Part shown: positions 7,121 to 15,629 of the stretch, in pieces
Position numbering within the stretch: the first letter of the stretch is position 1
Layout of the letters: every line of letters starts with the position of its first letter
Origin: Brumimicrobium sp041655765
GTDB taxonomy: Bacteria; Bacteroidota; Bacteroidia; Flavobacteriales_D; Crocinitomicaceae
Assembly: GCA_041655765.1 (NCBI GenBank)
Contig: JBBAEU010000033.1
Span: 1 to 15,812, forward strand
Direction of reading: 5' to 3'
Length of the DNA stretch: 15,812 nt
Position numbers and translations under genes: made by a program
Notes under the pieces: model-generated
The model's database searches: none
Seen by the model: only the letters and a program-made list of their open reading frames with translations
What the model was told of the DNA's origin: nothing

Positions 7121-8425
7121 TTATTCACCTCCTGGAATTAAGCGCAATACTTTTTTAATTGGTAGACAGAATTCATCAGCTTCTTTGCTGCGACCATTTT
7201 CTAAAATAGTTTCCGCTGCTTTAACCATCGCAGGATAGGCTGCTCTTAATAAATGGTTCGCATGAATTATAATATTTGCGCCTTTTTCCGCTAATTCTTT
7301 TTCCGTAAATTGGTTATAAGAAGTTGGAACAAGGACAATGGGAATATCTTTACTATATTCTCTAAATCTACGAATGAATTCAAAAATATCTTCACCGGTT
7401 TTATTTTTAGAGTGAATCATAACGCCATCCGCCCCTGCTTCAACGTAAAGCTTCGCCCGCATCATTGCGTCATCAACATCTTTACCGGCGATTAAACTTT
7501 CAAGCCGGGCAAAAATAAGGAAGTCACGTGTTGTTAAAGCTTGTTTCCCAGATCTTATTTTATGGGCGAAAGTTTCCGGATCTTCTAATTTTTGTTCAAC
7601 ATCAGTACCAAAAAGTGAATTTTTCTTTAAGCCCGTTTTATCTTCAACAATAATTGCGGAAACACCTATTCTTTCTAATGTTTTAACATTAAAGACAAAG
7701 TGTTCAACTTTACCACCAGTGTCGCCATCTAAAATAATAGGCTTAGTGGTTACTTCCATTATTTCATTAATAGTGTTTAATCTACTTGTTAAGTCTACAA
7801 GTTCAATATCAGGTTTACCTTTAAAGGTTGAGTCACAGAGCGAAGAAATCCACATCGCATCAAATGATTTTGGTAATCCGGTTTCTTTATCAATAACGCT
7901 TGTGTTTTCAACAATTAATCCCGAAAGTCCGTTTGATGCTTCCATAACCGTCACAAAAGGTTTTAAATGGAGCATTTTCTTTAATAATCCACGGCGATAA
8001 TCAGGTGCTTTTAAGTCTTTTGTAACTTCAGCGTGGGCTTCACTAGCACTTAAACCGTGCGTGTACGGGACTTCAATTAATTCACCACCCCATTCTTTTA
8101 AAACATCAATTACTTTTTGGCGAACGAGTTGTTGAACACCTTCTCGCCAATCATCACCATGAACAACATAATCAGGTCTGATCTTTCTCAAATTATCAGT
8201 GTAATCAAGTGTTTCCTGTTTTACTACTTCACTTACATTTTTTAAATTGCTAAAAATACCTTTTCTTACTTCAAAAGGATAAATTGGGATTCTTTTATAG
8301 GAGGCAATTGCTTCATCAGAAAGTAATCCTACAATTACCTTTCCGTACTCTGCTCCTTTATTAATGACATTAATGTGTCCAGGATGGAGAATGTCTGCTC
8401 CAATTGCAATATATACTTTTTTCAT
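7121..8425 (-). CDS. pepM: PEP mutase with N-terminal cytidylyltransferase-like domain
   Basis: The 434-aa protein combines two domains. Residues 1 to about 135 resemble TagD/GCT-type nucleotidyltransferases: G-A-D-I-L-H-P-G-H (9-17) contains the HxGH motif, and T-H-G-L-S-A-S (122-128) occupies the place of the RTxGxSTT motif in a diverged form. Residues about 150-434 are a PEP mutase/isocitrate-lyase fold with D-G-D-T-G-G (233-238) and the mutase signature EDKTGLKKNS (261-270), which distinguishes C-P bond-forming PepM from related lyases. It converts PEP to phosphonopyruvate, the entry to nearly all biological phosphonates. I chose the ATG at 8425 because GAGAGG precedes it and M-K-K-V-Y-I begins the first beta strand. 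An ATG at 8470, overlapping fnlC, would add 15 residues and also has a nearby AGAAAGG. What the N-terminal domain activates is unknown. Confidence 0.95.
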   Translation of the reverse strand: MKKVYIAIGADILHPGHINVINKGAEYGKVIVGLLSDEAIASYKRIPIYPFEVRKGIFSNLKNVSEVVKQETLDYTDNLRKIRPDYVVHGDDWREGVQQLVRQKVIDVLKEWGGELIEVPYTHGLSASEAHAEVTKDLKAPDYRRGLLKKMLHLKPFVTVMEASNGLSGLIVENTSVIDKETGLPKSFDAMWISSLCDSTFKGKPDIELVDLTSRLNTINEIMEVTTKPIILDGDTGGKVEHFVFNVKTLERIGVSAIIVEDKTGLKKNSLFGTDVEQKLEDPETFAHKIRSGKQALTTRDFLIFARLESLIAGKDVDDAMMRAKLYVEAGADGVMIHSKNKTGEDIFEFIRRFREYSKDIPIVLVPTSYNQFTEKELAEKGANIIIHANHLLRAAYPAMVKAAETILENGRSKEADEFCLPIKKVLRLIPGGE

Positions 8426-8459
8426 GGTTTTACCTCTCAATTCATAATTGAAAATATTT

Positions 8460-9581
8460 CTATTTTCCATATACCTTTCTTTTAATATAATCTGTATAAC
8501 TAATGATGATTTTCACAACCTTATCGGATACATTGGGAACCTTATAATCTTTTACATCAAGAACATTAGAGAATTCTTTTTCTTCGAGTATGGTTAGGGC
8601 CTGTAAAATACGTTCTTTATTCATCCCAACCATCATTACTGCGCCTTCTTCCATTGCTTCTGGTCTTTCGTGGGCTTCACGAATGTTGAGGGCCTTGAAT
8701 TTTAATATTGATGATTCTTCGCTTATTGTGCCAGAGTCACTCAATACACATTTTGCATCTATTTGTAAATTGTTATAATCAATAAACCCAAGTGGCTTTA
8801 ATAATTGAATTAGTGGATGGAATTTTACACCTTTAGAATCGATCATTTTTTGAGTACGTGGATGTGTGGAAACAATTATTGGATATTTATATTTTTCGGC
8901 AATAGTATTCAATGTATCAACTAGCGCAAAGAAATTTTCTGAATTTATATTTTCTTCACGATGAGCGGAAACAAGAAAATACTGTCCGGTAGTTAGGCCC
9001 AGATGTTTTTTAATCTCTGAACTTTCAATTGCCGCTTTTTTATCCATTAATACTTCATACATTGGACTTCCAGTTTTAATGACTCGGTCAGGACTTATTC
9101 CTTCACGTAACAAATAATCTCGTGCAATAGTGCTATATGGCAGATTTATATCTGCTATATGATCAACAATTTTTCTATTGGTCTCTTCTGGTACACGTTG
9201 ATCAAAACAACGATTACCAGCCTCCATATGAAAAATGGGAATATGCCGTCTTTTTGCTGCTATTGCTGATAAACAACTATTAGTATCCCCCAACACTAGA
9301 AATGCATCGGGCTGAATTTTTTCAAGTATCGGATCAATTTTGATTAATAAATTACCGATTGTTTCAATCGCATTGCCTGTAGCTGAATCAAGAAAATAAT
9401 CGGGTTTTCTCAGATTTAAATCCTTGAAGAAAACTTCGTTTAATTCGTAGTCATAATTTTGTCCAGTATGGATTAAAACATGCTCAATCGCCTTTGTTTC
9501 ATTTAATTTTTTTATAACTGCTGACAATCTAATTATTTCCGGTCTAGTACCGACAACAGTAACAACCTTGAATTTTTTCAT
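8460..9581 (-). CDS. fnlC: UDP-N-acetyl-sugar 2-epimerase, probably FnlC/CapG (UDP-L-FucNAc synthesis)
   Basis: This 373-aa protein belongs to the non-hydrolysing UDP-GlcNAc 2-epimerase family (WecB/MnaA fold). Visible family features are GTRPE (11-15), H-T-G-Q-N-Y-D (38-44), G-D-T-N-S (98-102), H-M-E-A-G-N-R (118-124) with E120, and R-V-P-E-E-T-N-R (129-136). Because it directly follows fnlA and fnlB, it most likely performs the last step, C-2 epimerisation of UDP-2-acetamido-2,6-dideoxy-L-talose to UDP-N-acetyl-L-fucosamine, rather than making UDP-ManNAc. The ATG at 9581 has a strong GAGGAGGT site that lies in the last codons of fnlB, 4 bp separating the genes. A longer reading of 18 extra residues lacks a comparable site. 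It ends in TAG. Confidence 0.9.
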   Translation of the reverse strand: MKKFKVVTVVGTRPEIIRLSAVIKKLNETKAIEHVLIHTGQNYDYELNEVFFKDLNLRKPDYFLDSATGNAIETIGNLLIKIDPILEKIQPDAFLVLGDTNSCLSAIAAKRRHIPIFHMEAGNRCFDQRVPEETNRKIVDHIADINLPYSTIARDYLLREGISPDRVIKTGSPMYEVLMDKKAAIESSEIKKHLGLTTGQYFLVSAHREENINSENFFALVDTLNTIAEKYKYPIIVSTHPRTQKMIDSKGVKFHPLIQLLKPLGFIDYNNLQIDAKCVLSDSGTISEESSILKFKALNIREAHERPEAMEEGAVMMVGMNKERILQALTILEEKEFSNVLDVKDYKVPNVSDKVVKIIISYTDYIKRKVYGK

Positions 9582-9585
9582 AAGA

Positions 9586-10695
9586 CTATACCTCCTCAAA
9601 AATGGTGTCAGGATTATTCGGGTCGTAAACTTCATTTGCCCACATTATTGTGACCATATCAGTACTCCCAATATTTTCAATATTATGGGTATAACCTGGC
9701 GGAATATCAATAACAACTAGTTTATGACCACTTACATTATACTCAATCACTTCTTTTTCACCTGGTTTGCGGAATCGAATGATACCTTCCCCACTTACTA
9801 CCAAAAATTTTTCGTTTTTTGTGTTATGCCAATGATTGCCTTTAATAATACCTGGTCTAGAAATATTAACTGATACTTGTCCGCGTTCTTTGGTTTTAAA
9901 AAACTCGGTAAAAGAACCGCGACTATCAATATTCATTTTTAAATCATATGCGAACTCATTACTAGGTAAATAACTTAGGTATGTTGCGTATAGTTTTTTT
10001 GAAAATTCGTTTTCCATATTTGGTATTTGTAAAGATTGACGTGACAATTTAAAAGATTCAAGTAAGTCGGCAACTTTTCCAACCGTCGTTTCATATATTG
10101 GCAAAACATAACATAATCCATCTTTTCTATTTTCTTTGCCAACAAGTGCGTTTGCTAATTCTTTCACTAAATCATCTATGTAAATTAATCTTAGCAGTGC
10201 ATTATAATCATTTACTACTATGGGTATTCCATTTGCAATATTGTGAGAAAATGTTGCCACAACACTATTATAATTTGGTCTTGACCACTTACCGAAAACA
10301 TTTGGAAATCTATAAATAAGTACTTTAGCTCCTGTCCGCTTTCCATACTCAATTATTATTTCCTCGCCTGCTTTTTTACTTTCTCCATATGGATTAGATA
10401 ACTCCGCTTGGATTGAAGAAGAAATCATTATTGGGCACTTATTGTTCGCTCTTTCTAATTTATCAAGTAAGACAGATGTAAAACCAAAATTACCTTCCAT
10501 AAACTCTTTGGTGTCTTTTGGTCTGTTAACTCCCGCTAAGTGAAAGACAAAATCACATTTTCTCGTGTATTGATCCAATTCTTCAATCGTCGACTTTAGA
10601 TCATATTCAAGAATTTCATAACCACCTAAATATTTTAAATATGCGATTAAGTTTTTTCCTATAAACCCGTTGGCCCCAGTTATTAATATTTTCAT
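9586..10695 (-). CDS. fnlB: bifunctional SDR-cupin enzyme FnlB/CapF (UDP-L-FucNAc synthesis)
   Basis: This 369-aa protein has the unusual two-domain form of Staphylococcus aureus CapF and matches it closely in length. An N-terminal reductase domain carries G-A-N-G-F-I-G (7-13) and the Y-G-E-S-K catalytic pair (Y103, K107). A C-terminal cupin (about 255-369) has G-N-H-W-H (286-290) with E295 and H337 as likely zinc ligands. In CapF the cupin epimerises the 4-keto sugar at C-3 and the reductase then reduces C-4 with NADPH, giving UDP-2-acetamido-2,6-dideoxy-L-talose. The ATG at 10695 overlaps the fnlA stop (ATGA) and has GGAG seven bases upstream; a TTG four codons earlier is rejected because that GGAG would fall inside the coding region. 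Confidence 0.93.
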   Translation of the reverse strand: MKILITGANGFIGKNLIAYLKYLGGYEILEYDLKSTIEELDQYTRKCDFVFHLAGVNRPKDTKEFMEGNFGFTSVLLDKLERANNKCPIMISSSIQAELSNPYGESKKAGEEIIIEYGKRTGAKVLIYRFPNVFGKWSRPNYNSVVATFSHNIANGIPIVVNDYNALLRLIYIDDLVKELANALVGKENRKDGLCYVLPIYETTVGKVADLLESFKLSRQSLQIPNMENEFSKKLYATYLSYLPSNEFAYDLKMNIDSRGSFTEFFKTKERGQVSVNISRPGIIKGNHWHNTKNEKFLVVSGEGIIRFRKPGEKEVIEYNVSGHKLVVIDIPPGYTHNIENIGSTDMVTIMWANEVYDPNNPDTIFEEV

Positions 10696-11711
10696 TTTTT
10701 TCTCCAAGTAAGTAACTCATTCTTAACATAATCTAGTTCCAGCAATTTTTCTTTAATTTGCGGAATTGTTAAGCGGGTTGTGTTGTGAGAATTGTATTCT
10801 TCACCAGTAAAGTTCGGATTACCTTCAAAAAAGTATTTGTCGTAGTTCAAGTCTCTTTTATCCGCGGGGACTCTAAAGAAACCACCTAAGTCTTCGGCTG
10901 AATGAAATTCTTCTTTAGTTAATAGCGTTTCATATAATTTTTCGCCGTGACGGGTGCCAATTATTTTAATGTTATTCTTTGCTTCAAATAATTCAAGTAA
11001 GGCCTTAGCAAGATCACCAATTGTGGATGCGCTTGATTTTTGAACGAGTAAGTCGCCTGAATTACCATTTTCAAATGCATAGAGCACTAATTCAACAGCC
11101 TCATCTAAATTCATTAAGAAGCGGGTCATATTTGGTTCAGTAACAGTTAAATCTTCACCATTTTTGATTTGCTCGATGAAAAGAGGGATAACCGAACCCC
11201 TGGAAGCCATTACATTTCCATATCGAGTGCCACAAATCATTGTTTTTTCTTGCGAAACAGTACGTGATTTAGCTACAAACACTTTCTCCATCATCGCCTT
11301 TGAAATACCCATCGCATTAATAGGGTATGCAGCTTTATCAGTGGAGAGACAAATAATCTTTTTTACACCTGAATGTATTCCGGCATTTAAAACATTTTCA
11401 GTTCCTAATACATTTGTTTTAACAGCTTCCACTGGGAAAAATTCACAAGACGGAACTTGCTTTAATGCGGCCGCGTGAAAAACAAAATCAACGCCGTGCA
11501 TCGCGTTCATTACACTATTGTAATCGCGCACATCACCGATGTAAAACTTTAACTTGTCATTTTTATATCGTTTTCTCATATCATCTTGTTTTTTCTCGTC
11601 TCGCGAAAAAATTCTAATTTCCTTTATTTCTGTATTTAATAAACGCTTCATCACCGCATTTCCAAATGATCCAGTTCCGCCTGTAATCAATAGTACTTTA
11701 TCTTTAAACAT
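10692..11711 (-). CDS. fnlA: UDP-GlcNAc 4,6-dehydratase/5-epimerase FnlA/CapE
   Basis: This soluble 339-aa SDR enzyme starts the UDP-L-FucNAc pathway, dehydrating UDP-GlcNAc and inverting C-5 to the L-arabino 4-keto sugar. It shows G-G-T-G-S-F-G (11-17), S-T-D-K (123-126) and N-A-M-G-I-S-K (132-138), so Met134 takes the place of the SDR tyrosine with Lys138 kept, as in CapE/FlaA1-type dehydratases. C-terminal R-H-G-E-K-L-Y-E-T is also typical. It lacks membrane helices, unlike the second dehydratase at 2169-4040. The chosen ATG at 11711 has AAGGAG upstream; the frame is open for 21 more codons into the flippase gene but without a ribosome site. It overlaps the flippase stop by 8 bp. Confidence 0.94.
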   Translation of the reverse strand: MFKDKVLLITGGTGSFGNAVMKRLLNTEIKEIRIFSRDEKKQDDMRKRYKNDKLKFYIGDVRDYNSVMNAMHGVDFVFHAAALKQVPSCEFFPVEAVKTNVLGTENVLNAGIHSGVKKIICLSTDKAAYPINAMGISKAMMEKVFVAKSRTVSQEKTMICGTRYGNVMASRGSVIPLFIEQIKNGEDLTVTEPNMTRFLMNLDEAVELVLYAFENGNSGDLLVQKSSASTIGDLAKALLELFEAKNNIKIIGTRHGEKLYETLLTKEEFHSAEDLGGFFRVPADKRDLNYDKYFFEGNPNFTGEEYNSHNTTRLTIPQIKEKLLELDYVKNELLTWRKK

Positions 11712-13257
11712 CGCTCTTCTCCTTTTTCCTTCTGTTAAATATTTTGCCGATAATTCGTTTGATAATCGAAACAAATAATGTTTTCTCTTCTTTGTTTAAG
11801 AAGGTGAGCCAGGCGCTTAAAACAAAGATTAAGAATACTATTATTATTTTAACAAATAACCATAGCCAGCGCCCGGTTGGAATATAATAAATGGACATAA
11901 ATCCTAAAACTAGTGTAATAATCGTTGTAGGGATAAAGCGTAAATGAACTTGACTAAAGAAACTGCCCAAGTTTATATTTAATTTCTTTGCATAAACATA
12001 GTTCATGTAAATTACATTGCCAATCAATTGGCCAAAAAAGATACTAATTCCAACCCCTAAAGCGCCAAGACTTTTAGCGAGTAGCAGTGAACCAAGTAAA
12101 CTTATTGTTCCCATAATCAATGTGCCAATTGCTCTATATTTTATATCGCCCTTCGCTACTAAACTTGTTTTAGCAATATCTTGAGTAATAGAGATAATTT
12201 GCATAATGATAATAAGTAACGTAATTAGATACGCCTCTTGGAAATCAGGTCCGACCCAACGCAAAATAAATTCTTGCCCGACTAACGTAAAACCAATAAT
12301 AATTAAACCGACAATAAAAAGCTGAATGCGACCTATTTTTATCATCAGTCCAAGGATTTTTTTCTCATTATCTCCCTGTTTTAAAAGTCGCGTTACTTTA
12401 GCCAAAAAGAGACCGCTTAAGGCCGTTGCCACAGTCCAGGTATATCCTTCAAGTGTAGAAGCAATTGCAAAAATTGATATTTGTGTACTTCCAGAAAACG
12501 CTGCAATAATTGATGGCGATACATTAAATATGAGACGTTGTGTTAGGGCGATTAGCGTTGTCCAAACAGAAAACTTAATGACACCTTTCATTAATTCTTT
12601 GTCTTTTTCTTTTGTTCGATAATTAATTATTTTGTGCTTGAATCCATACACTAGTTTAATGATAACAAGTAATAATCCTGTGGCAGCGTTCACAATTATT
12701 AAACCCATCAGGTCAAAGCCTAATACCAATACCAAAATTGTGCTGCCGATTGTTAATAATCGATGTATTAAAACTGCTGATTTAAAAAATATGAATCTTT
12801 CGTGAGCAAATAAAATCCCATCAACCGGTTTAAAAGGAAAAGAAACTACTGCAAATAATGCGGCAATTATAAAGACTTGTTTGAAACTATGTAATTCCTG
12901 AGGTGTTAACTCAACATATATTTTATCTGCGAGAAAATAAACTCCCATAAAAATAACAAATATTGCAATACTAACATAGCCAAAAAACTTGAAAATTGAA
13001 TTTAAAAATATTGCCTCTTTGCGCTTATCTCCTTCAACAACAAACTTCGAAACATAACGTGTGATTGCTTCACCAAGTCCAAAATCAAATGTGAATAAAG
13101 CAATAATCGACATTGCTAATGTATATAGTCCATAATGAGATTTACCGATTTGATCGATCATCCATGGTGTATAAATCAAACCTGCGATAATATTAATCGC
13201 AATAGTAATGTATGATATTATCGCTGCCGTTGTTATTTGTCTTGAACTTTCATTCAT
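11704..13257 (-). CDS. wzx: Wzx-type polysaccharide repeat-unit flippase
   Basis: This 517-aa integral membrane protein is almost entirely hydrophobic helices, about 12-14 in number (the first at about 11-32 and 41-62, the third near 88-110), and ends in a lysine/arginine-rich cytoplasmic tail (N-R-R-K-K-E-K). The layout, the N-terminal S-Y-I-T-I-A-I-N-I-I-A-G with P-W-M-I-D-Q-I-G, and the D-F-G-L-G-E-A-I-T-R-Y motif after helix 2 match the MOP-superfamily oligosaccharide exporters that move lipid-linked repeat units across the membrane. The ATG at 13257 has AGGA seven bases upstream and lies 4 bp after the polymerase stop; the TTG 15 bp earlier has a poor site. Neighbouring Wzy and glycosyltransferase genes support the role. 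The transported unit is presumably L-FucNAc-containing. Confidence 0.9.
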   Translation of the reverse strand: MNESSRQITTAAIISYITIAINIIAGLIYTPWMIDQIGKSHYGLYTLAMSIIALFTFDFGLGEAITRYVSKFVVEGDKRKEAIFLNSIFKFFGYVSIAIFVIFMGVYFLADKIYVELTPQELHSFKQVFIIAALFAVVSFPFKPVDGILFAHERFIFFKSAVLIHRLLTIGSTILVLVLGFDLMGLIIVNAATGLLLVIIKLVYGFKHKIINYRTKEKDKELMKGVIKFSVWTTLIALTQRLIFNVSPSIIAAFSGSTQISIFAIASTLEGYTWTVATALSGLFLAKVTRLLKQGDNEKKILGLMIKIGRIQLFIVGLIIIGFTLVGQEFILRWVGPDFQEAYLITLLIIIMQIISITQDIAKTSLVAKGDIKYRAIGTLIMGTISLLGSLLLAKSLGALGVGISIFFGQLIGNVIYMNYVYAKKLNINLGSFFSQVHLRFIPTTIITLVLGFMSIYYIPTGRWLWLFVKIIIVFLIFVLSAWLTFLNKEEKTLFVSIIKRIIGKIFNRRKKEKSDV

Positions 13258-13261
13258 CGTC

Positions 13262-14362
13262 TTATCCTGCAATTCCTATAATAACCGAATAGTCCCAAAA
13301 GAAGTTATAGTTCGGTATTGACGTTAAAAAATTAATTAAAATAAGAACAAAGAAAGATGCATATACTAAAGCTTTTTCTTGATGTTTGAACCTTTCGAAA
13401 AGTAAGGGTATTAAAACCATTAAGAATACTGAAAAGTACATTACAACCCTCATTGCGCTAGGATTAACCCAACTGATTGGTAATAGCAATAGCGCTAATA
13501 TTGTTGCGTTAATGTACGAGTTTGTTTTTGGGTTATTTTCATTAAAATCTATTTTCCATATTATTAAAAGAATAATACCTGCTAGTAAAAGTGTAAATAC
13601 TTTCGGTCCTCCACTAGCGTAAACATCATAATTATCAAAGCCTCCGGCCATAGCAAGAATTTTAAAATATTGATTTCTAAAGATCATTAAGAAACCGAAC
13701 ATAAGGAGTGCCATATAAAGATGCCATCTTTGTGATTTCACGTTACTTAAAAAGTAAAATGGCACAAATACAATTGCGGATTTATGAATTGTAAATGCGA
13801 TAAAGGATATAATTAAGAACGGTATTAATTTACGTTTTAGTACAAAACGATAGCCAATAAAAACAATTAAAACCATTGCTAGAGTTTGCCTTATTCCAGT
13901 AATTGCAAAAAAAGAGAAAAATAATACATTAAATACCATAAAAGAAGTAAGAGGCTCTTTTGAATTTTTATGTATCCATATTGAAAGTGGAACAATTGTA
14001 ATTATTGCAATGATAAATAAAAACACTTGATAATCAAGAGAAATAAGTTGAATGGTCTTCACGATTAATTCGTAACCGGGATCACGCCCTTGCGCACGAC
14101 TAGAGAACATTTTTAAGAAAAAGCCAAATATTTCATTCCATGATGTAAAAGAAGTTCGTTCAAACATGTTTTTATAATTTATTGTGTCTGCGCCAACATT
14201 TAATGCTCGAAAGCCTGACAAAAATATCCAATTTATAGCACTAACAATTATTATTATTCTATTAATTAATTTATTATCGACTTTTAGATATTTTAAAAAT
14301 ATAAATAAAAATAATATAAGCGTAATATTTATAAAATATGGATTTAAGAAAATAGAAAGCAT
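13262..14362 (-). CDS. wzy: Wzy-like polysaccharide polymerase (EpsG family)
   Basis: This 366-aa membrane protein has about ten hydrophobic helices. A long outer loop after helix 2 contains G-A-D-T-I-N-Y (56-62), and a further D-P-G-Y-E-L stretch follows (about 95-100); both are hallmarks of the EpsG/Wzy group that joins lipid-linked repeat units on the outer face of the membrane. Primary sequence is poorly conserved in this family, so the call rests on topology, these two motifs and location between a glycosyltransferase and the flippase. The ATG lies 7 bp downstream of the glycosyltransferase stop; AGAGG occurs in the last codons of that gene, somewhat far upstream. Base composition is particularly AT-rich near the start, as usual for Wzy genes. 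Confidence 0.85.
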   Translation of the reverse strand: MLSIFLNPYFINITLILFLFIFLKYLKVDNKLINRIIIIVSAINWIFLSGFRALNVGADTINYKNMFERTSFTSWNEIFGFFLKMFSSRAQGRDPGYELIVKTIQLISLDYQVFLFIIAIITIVPLSIWIHKNSKEPLTSFMVFNVLFFSFFAITGIRQTLAMVLIVFIGYRFVLKRKLIPFLIISFIAFTIHKSAIVFVPFYFLSNVKSQRWHLYMALLMFGFLMIFRNQYFKILAMAGGFDNYDVYASGGPKVFTLLLAGIILLIIWKIDFNENNPKTNSYINATILALLLLPISWVNPSAMRVVMYFSVFLMVLIPLLFERFKHQEKALVYASFFVLILINFLTSIPNYNFFWDYSVIIGIAG

Positions 14363-14369
14363 GTTTATA

Positions 14370-15629
14370 TTATTTCCTCTTTTCCTCTACTATTTGCTCA
14401 TACATATTATGCATTTGCTCTATATTGTGTTCACGCTGATGACTTAATTCCGCTTTTGCAATTGCATTTTTAGAAAGGGTTAAACATAATTCATCATTTT
14501 CAATCAATTCAATAATCCTCGTCGCTAAATATTCAACTTCTGGAAAATCATAGAGAAAACCATCAACCTTATTAGTTATGTAATCAGCCATTCCGCCTCT
14601 AAAGCTCGCTATTGAGGGTACGCCCAGATACATTGCTTCCCTTAATATTAAGGAAACAGTTTCAATTGCTGAAGGAATAACAACCATCCGGGAATTAAGC
14701 ATATTACTAATCATTTCTGATTCGTTTAAACCACCAAGGAAAGTAATGTTATTTTCTAAATTAAGTTTTTTTATTAAGTATTTTATATATTTTGAATATC
14801 CTGATGTAACTTTTAATACACCATTACTATGATTAAACCCCGGCACTCTTAACTGAATGCTTGGATATGATCTTTTTACAATGTTAATTGCATATAGCAA
14901 CTTATGTAATCCTTTTAATGGGGTGCCACCTGGATTAGTAAAAATTGTTAGTCTATTGTCAGTGTCAAGTTTCCATTTTGGAGAATTATAGAAACCATTT
15001 CGCAAGTTATACTCCAGCTGGAAAATATTTATATTTGGATTAATGTTTAACGTTATTGATTCTTGATAAGTATTAACACAGTTTGCGTAGCCTACACTGC
15101 GTATTATTTCACTCTCATACTTCGCATTTTTCTTATGCAACATTCGCATTTCAATAATTCCATTAAATTTAAGATACTCTTTAAAAGTGCGAAATCTTAA
15201 CACTTCACAAGTTGTCATCTCACCATAATAAATATCTTTTATTCTATTAAGTGTTCCTTGAATAGAAACTACAGTAGGAATATTATGATTTCCACGTAAG
15301 TAAGAAATACTATGGGTGTATTCGGTCCCGTGAATATGTACAATATGAGGCTTTTCATCCTTAATTATTAAATTCCAGTATTTTTTAAGTTTTTTATTAT
15401 AAAACAAGAAATCACGACTTGTTCCAGGAATTAAATAATATGTAATATTATTAATTTTTATTTTTTTGAATTCCTTCCCATAAACGCACGCTATTGAAAG
15501 ATTCACACTGCCTTTTTTGGAAAGTTTTTGGGAGGCATCTTCCATCCAACTACCACTCAAACTTGTTTTGACATTTAAATGTTGCGCAATTTCCGGAAGC
15601 AACATATTTACAATCCAAAGTACTCTCAT
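14370..15629 (-). CDS. family 4 glycosyltransferase (GT-B fold)
   Basis: The 419-aa protein is a retaining GT4-type transferase that probably adds one sugar to the lipid-linked repeat unit at the cytoplasmic face of the membrane. The N-terminal acceptor domain begins M-R-V-L-W-I-V-N and includes H-I-V-H-I-H-G-T-E (96-104). The C-terminal donor-binding domain begins near residue 227 (N-P-G-G-T-P-L-K-G, 232-240) and has the E-x7-E signature between E323 and E331 followed by A-M-Y-L-G-V-P. Donor and acceptor are not readable from sequence; L-FucNAc is a candidate only because of the neighbouring genes. The ATG at 15629 has a strong GGAGGT site six bases upstream and overlaps the stop of the preceding gene (ATGA). 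Confidence 0.9.
   Translation of the reverse strand: MRVLWIVNMLLPEIAQHLNVKTSLSGSWMEDASQKLSKKGSVNLSIACVYGKEFKKIKINNITYYLIPGTSRDFLFYNKKLKKYWNLIIKDEKPHIVHIHGTEYTHSISYLRGNHNIPTVVSIQGTLNRIKDIYYGEMTTCEVLRFRTFKEYLKFNGIIEMRMLHKKNAKYESEIIRSVGYANCVNTYQESITLNINPNINIFQLEYNLRNGFYNSPKWKLDTDNRLTIFTNPGGTPLKGLHKLLYAINIVKRSYPSIQLRVPGFNHSNGVLKVTSGYSKYIKYLIKKLNLENNITFLGGLNESEMISNMLNSRMVVIPSAIETVSLILREAMYLGVPSIASFRGGMADYITNKVDGFLYDFPEVEYLATRIIELIENDELCLTLSKNAIAKAELSHQREHNIEQMHNMYEQIVEEKRK

Noticed and set aside
8460..9581. Calling the 2-epimerase WecB/MnaA for UDP-ManNAc
   Set aside because: The fold is the same, but the direct FnlA-FnlB context fits the UDP-L-FucNAc-forming paralogue better.
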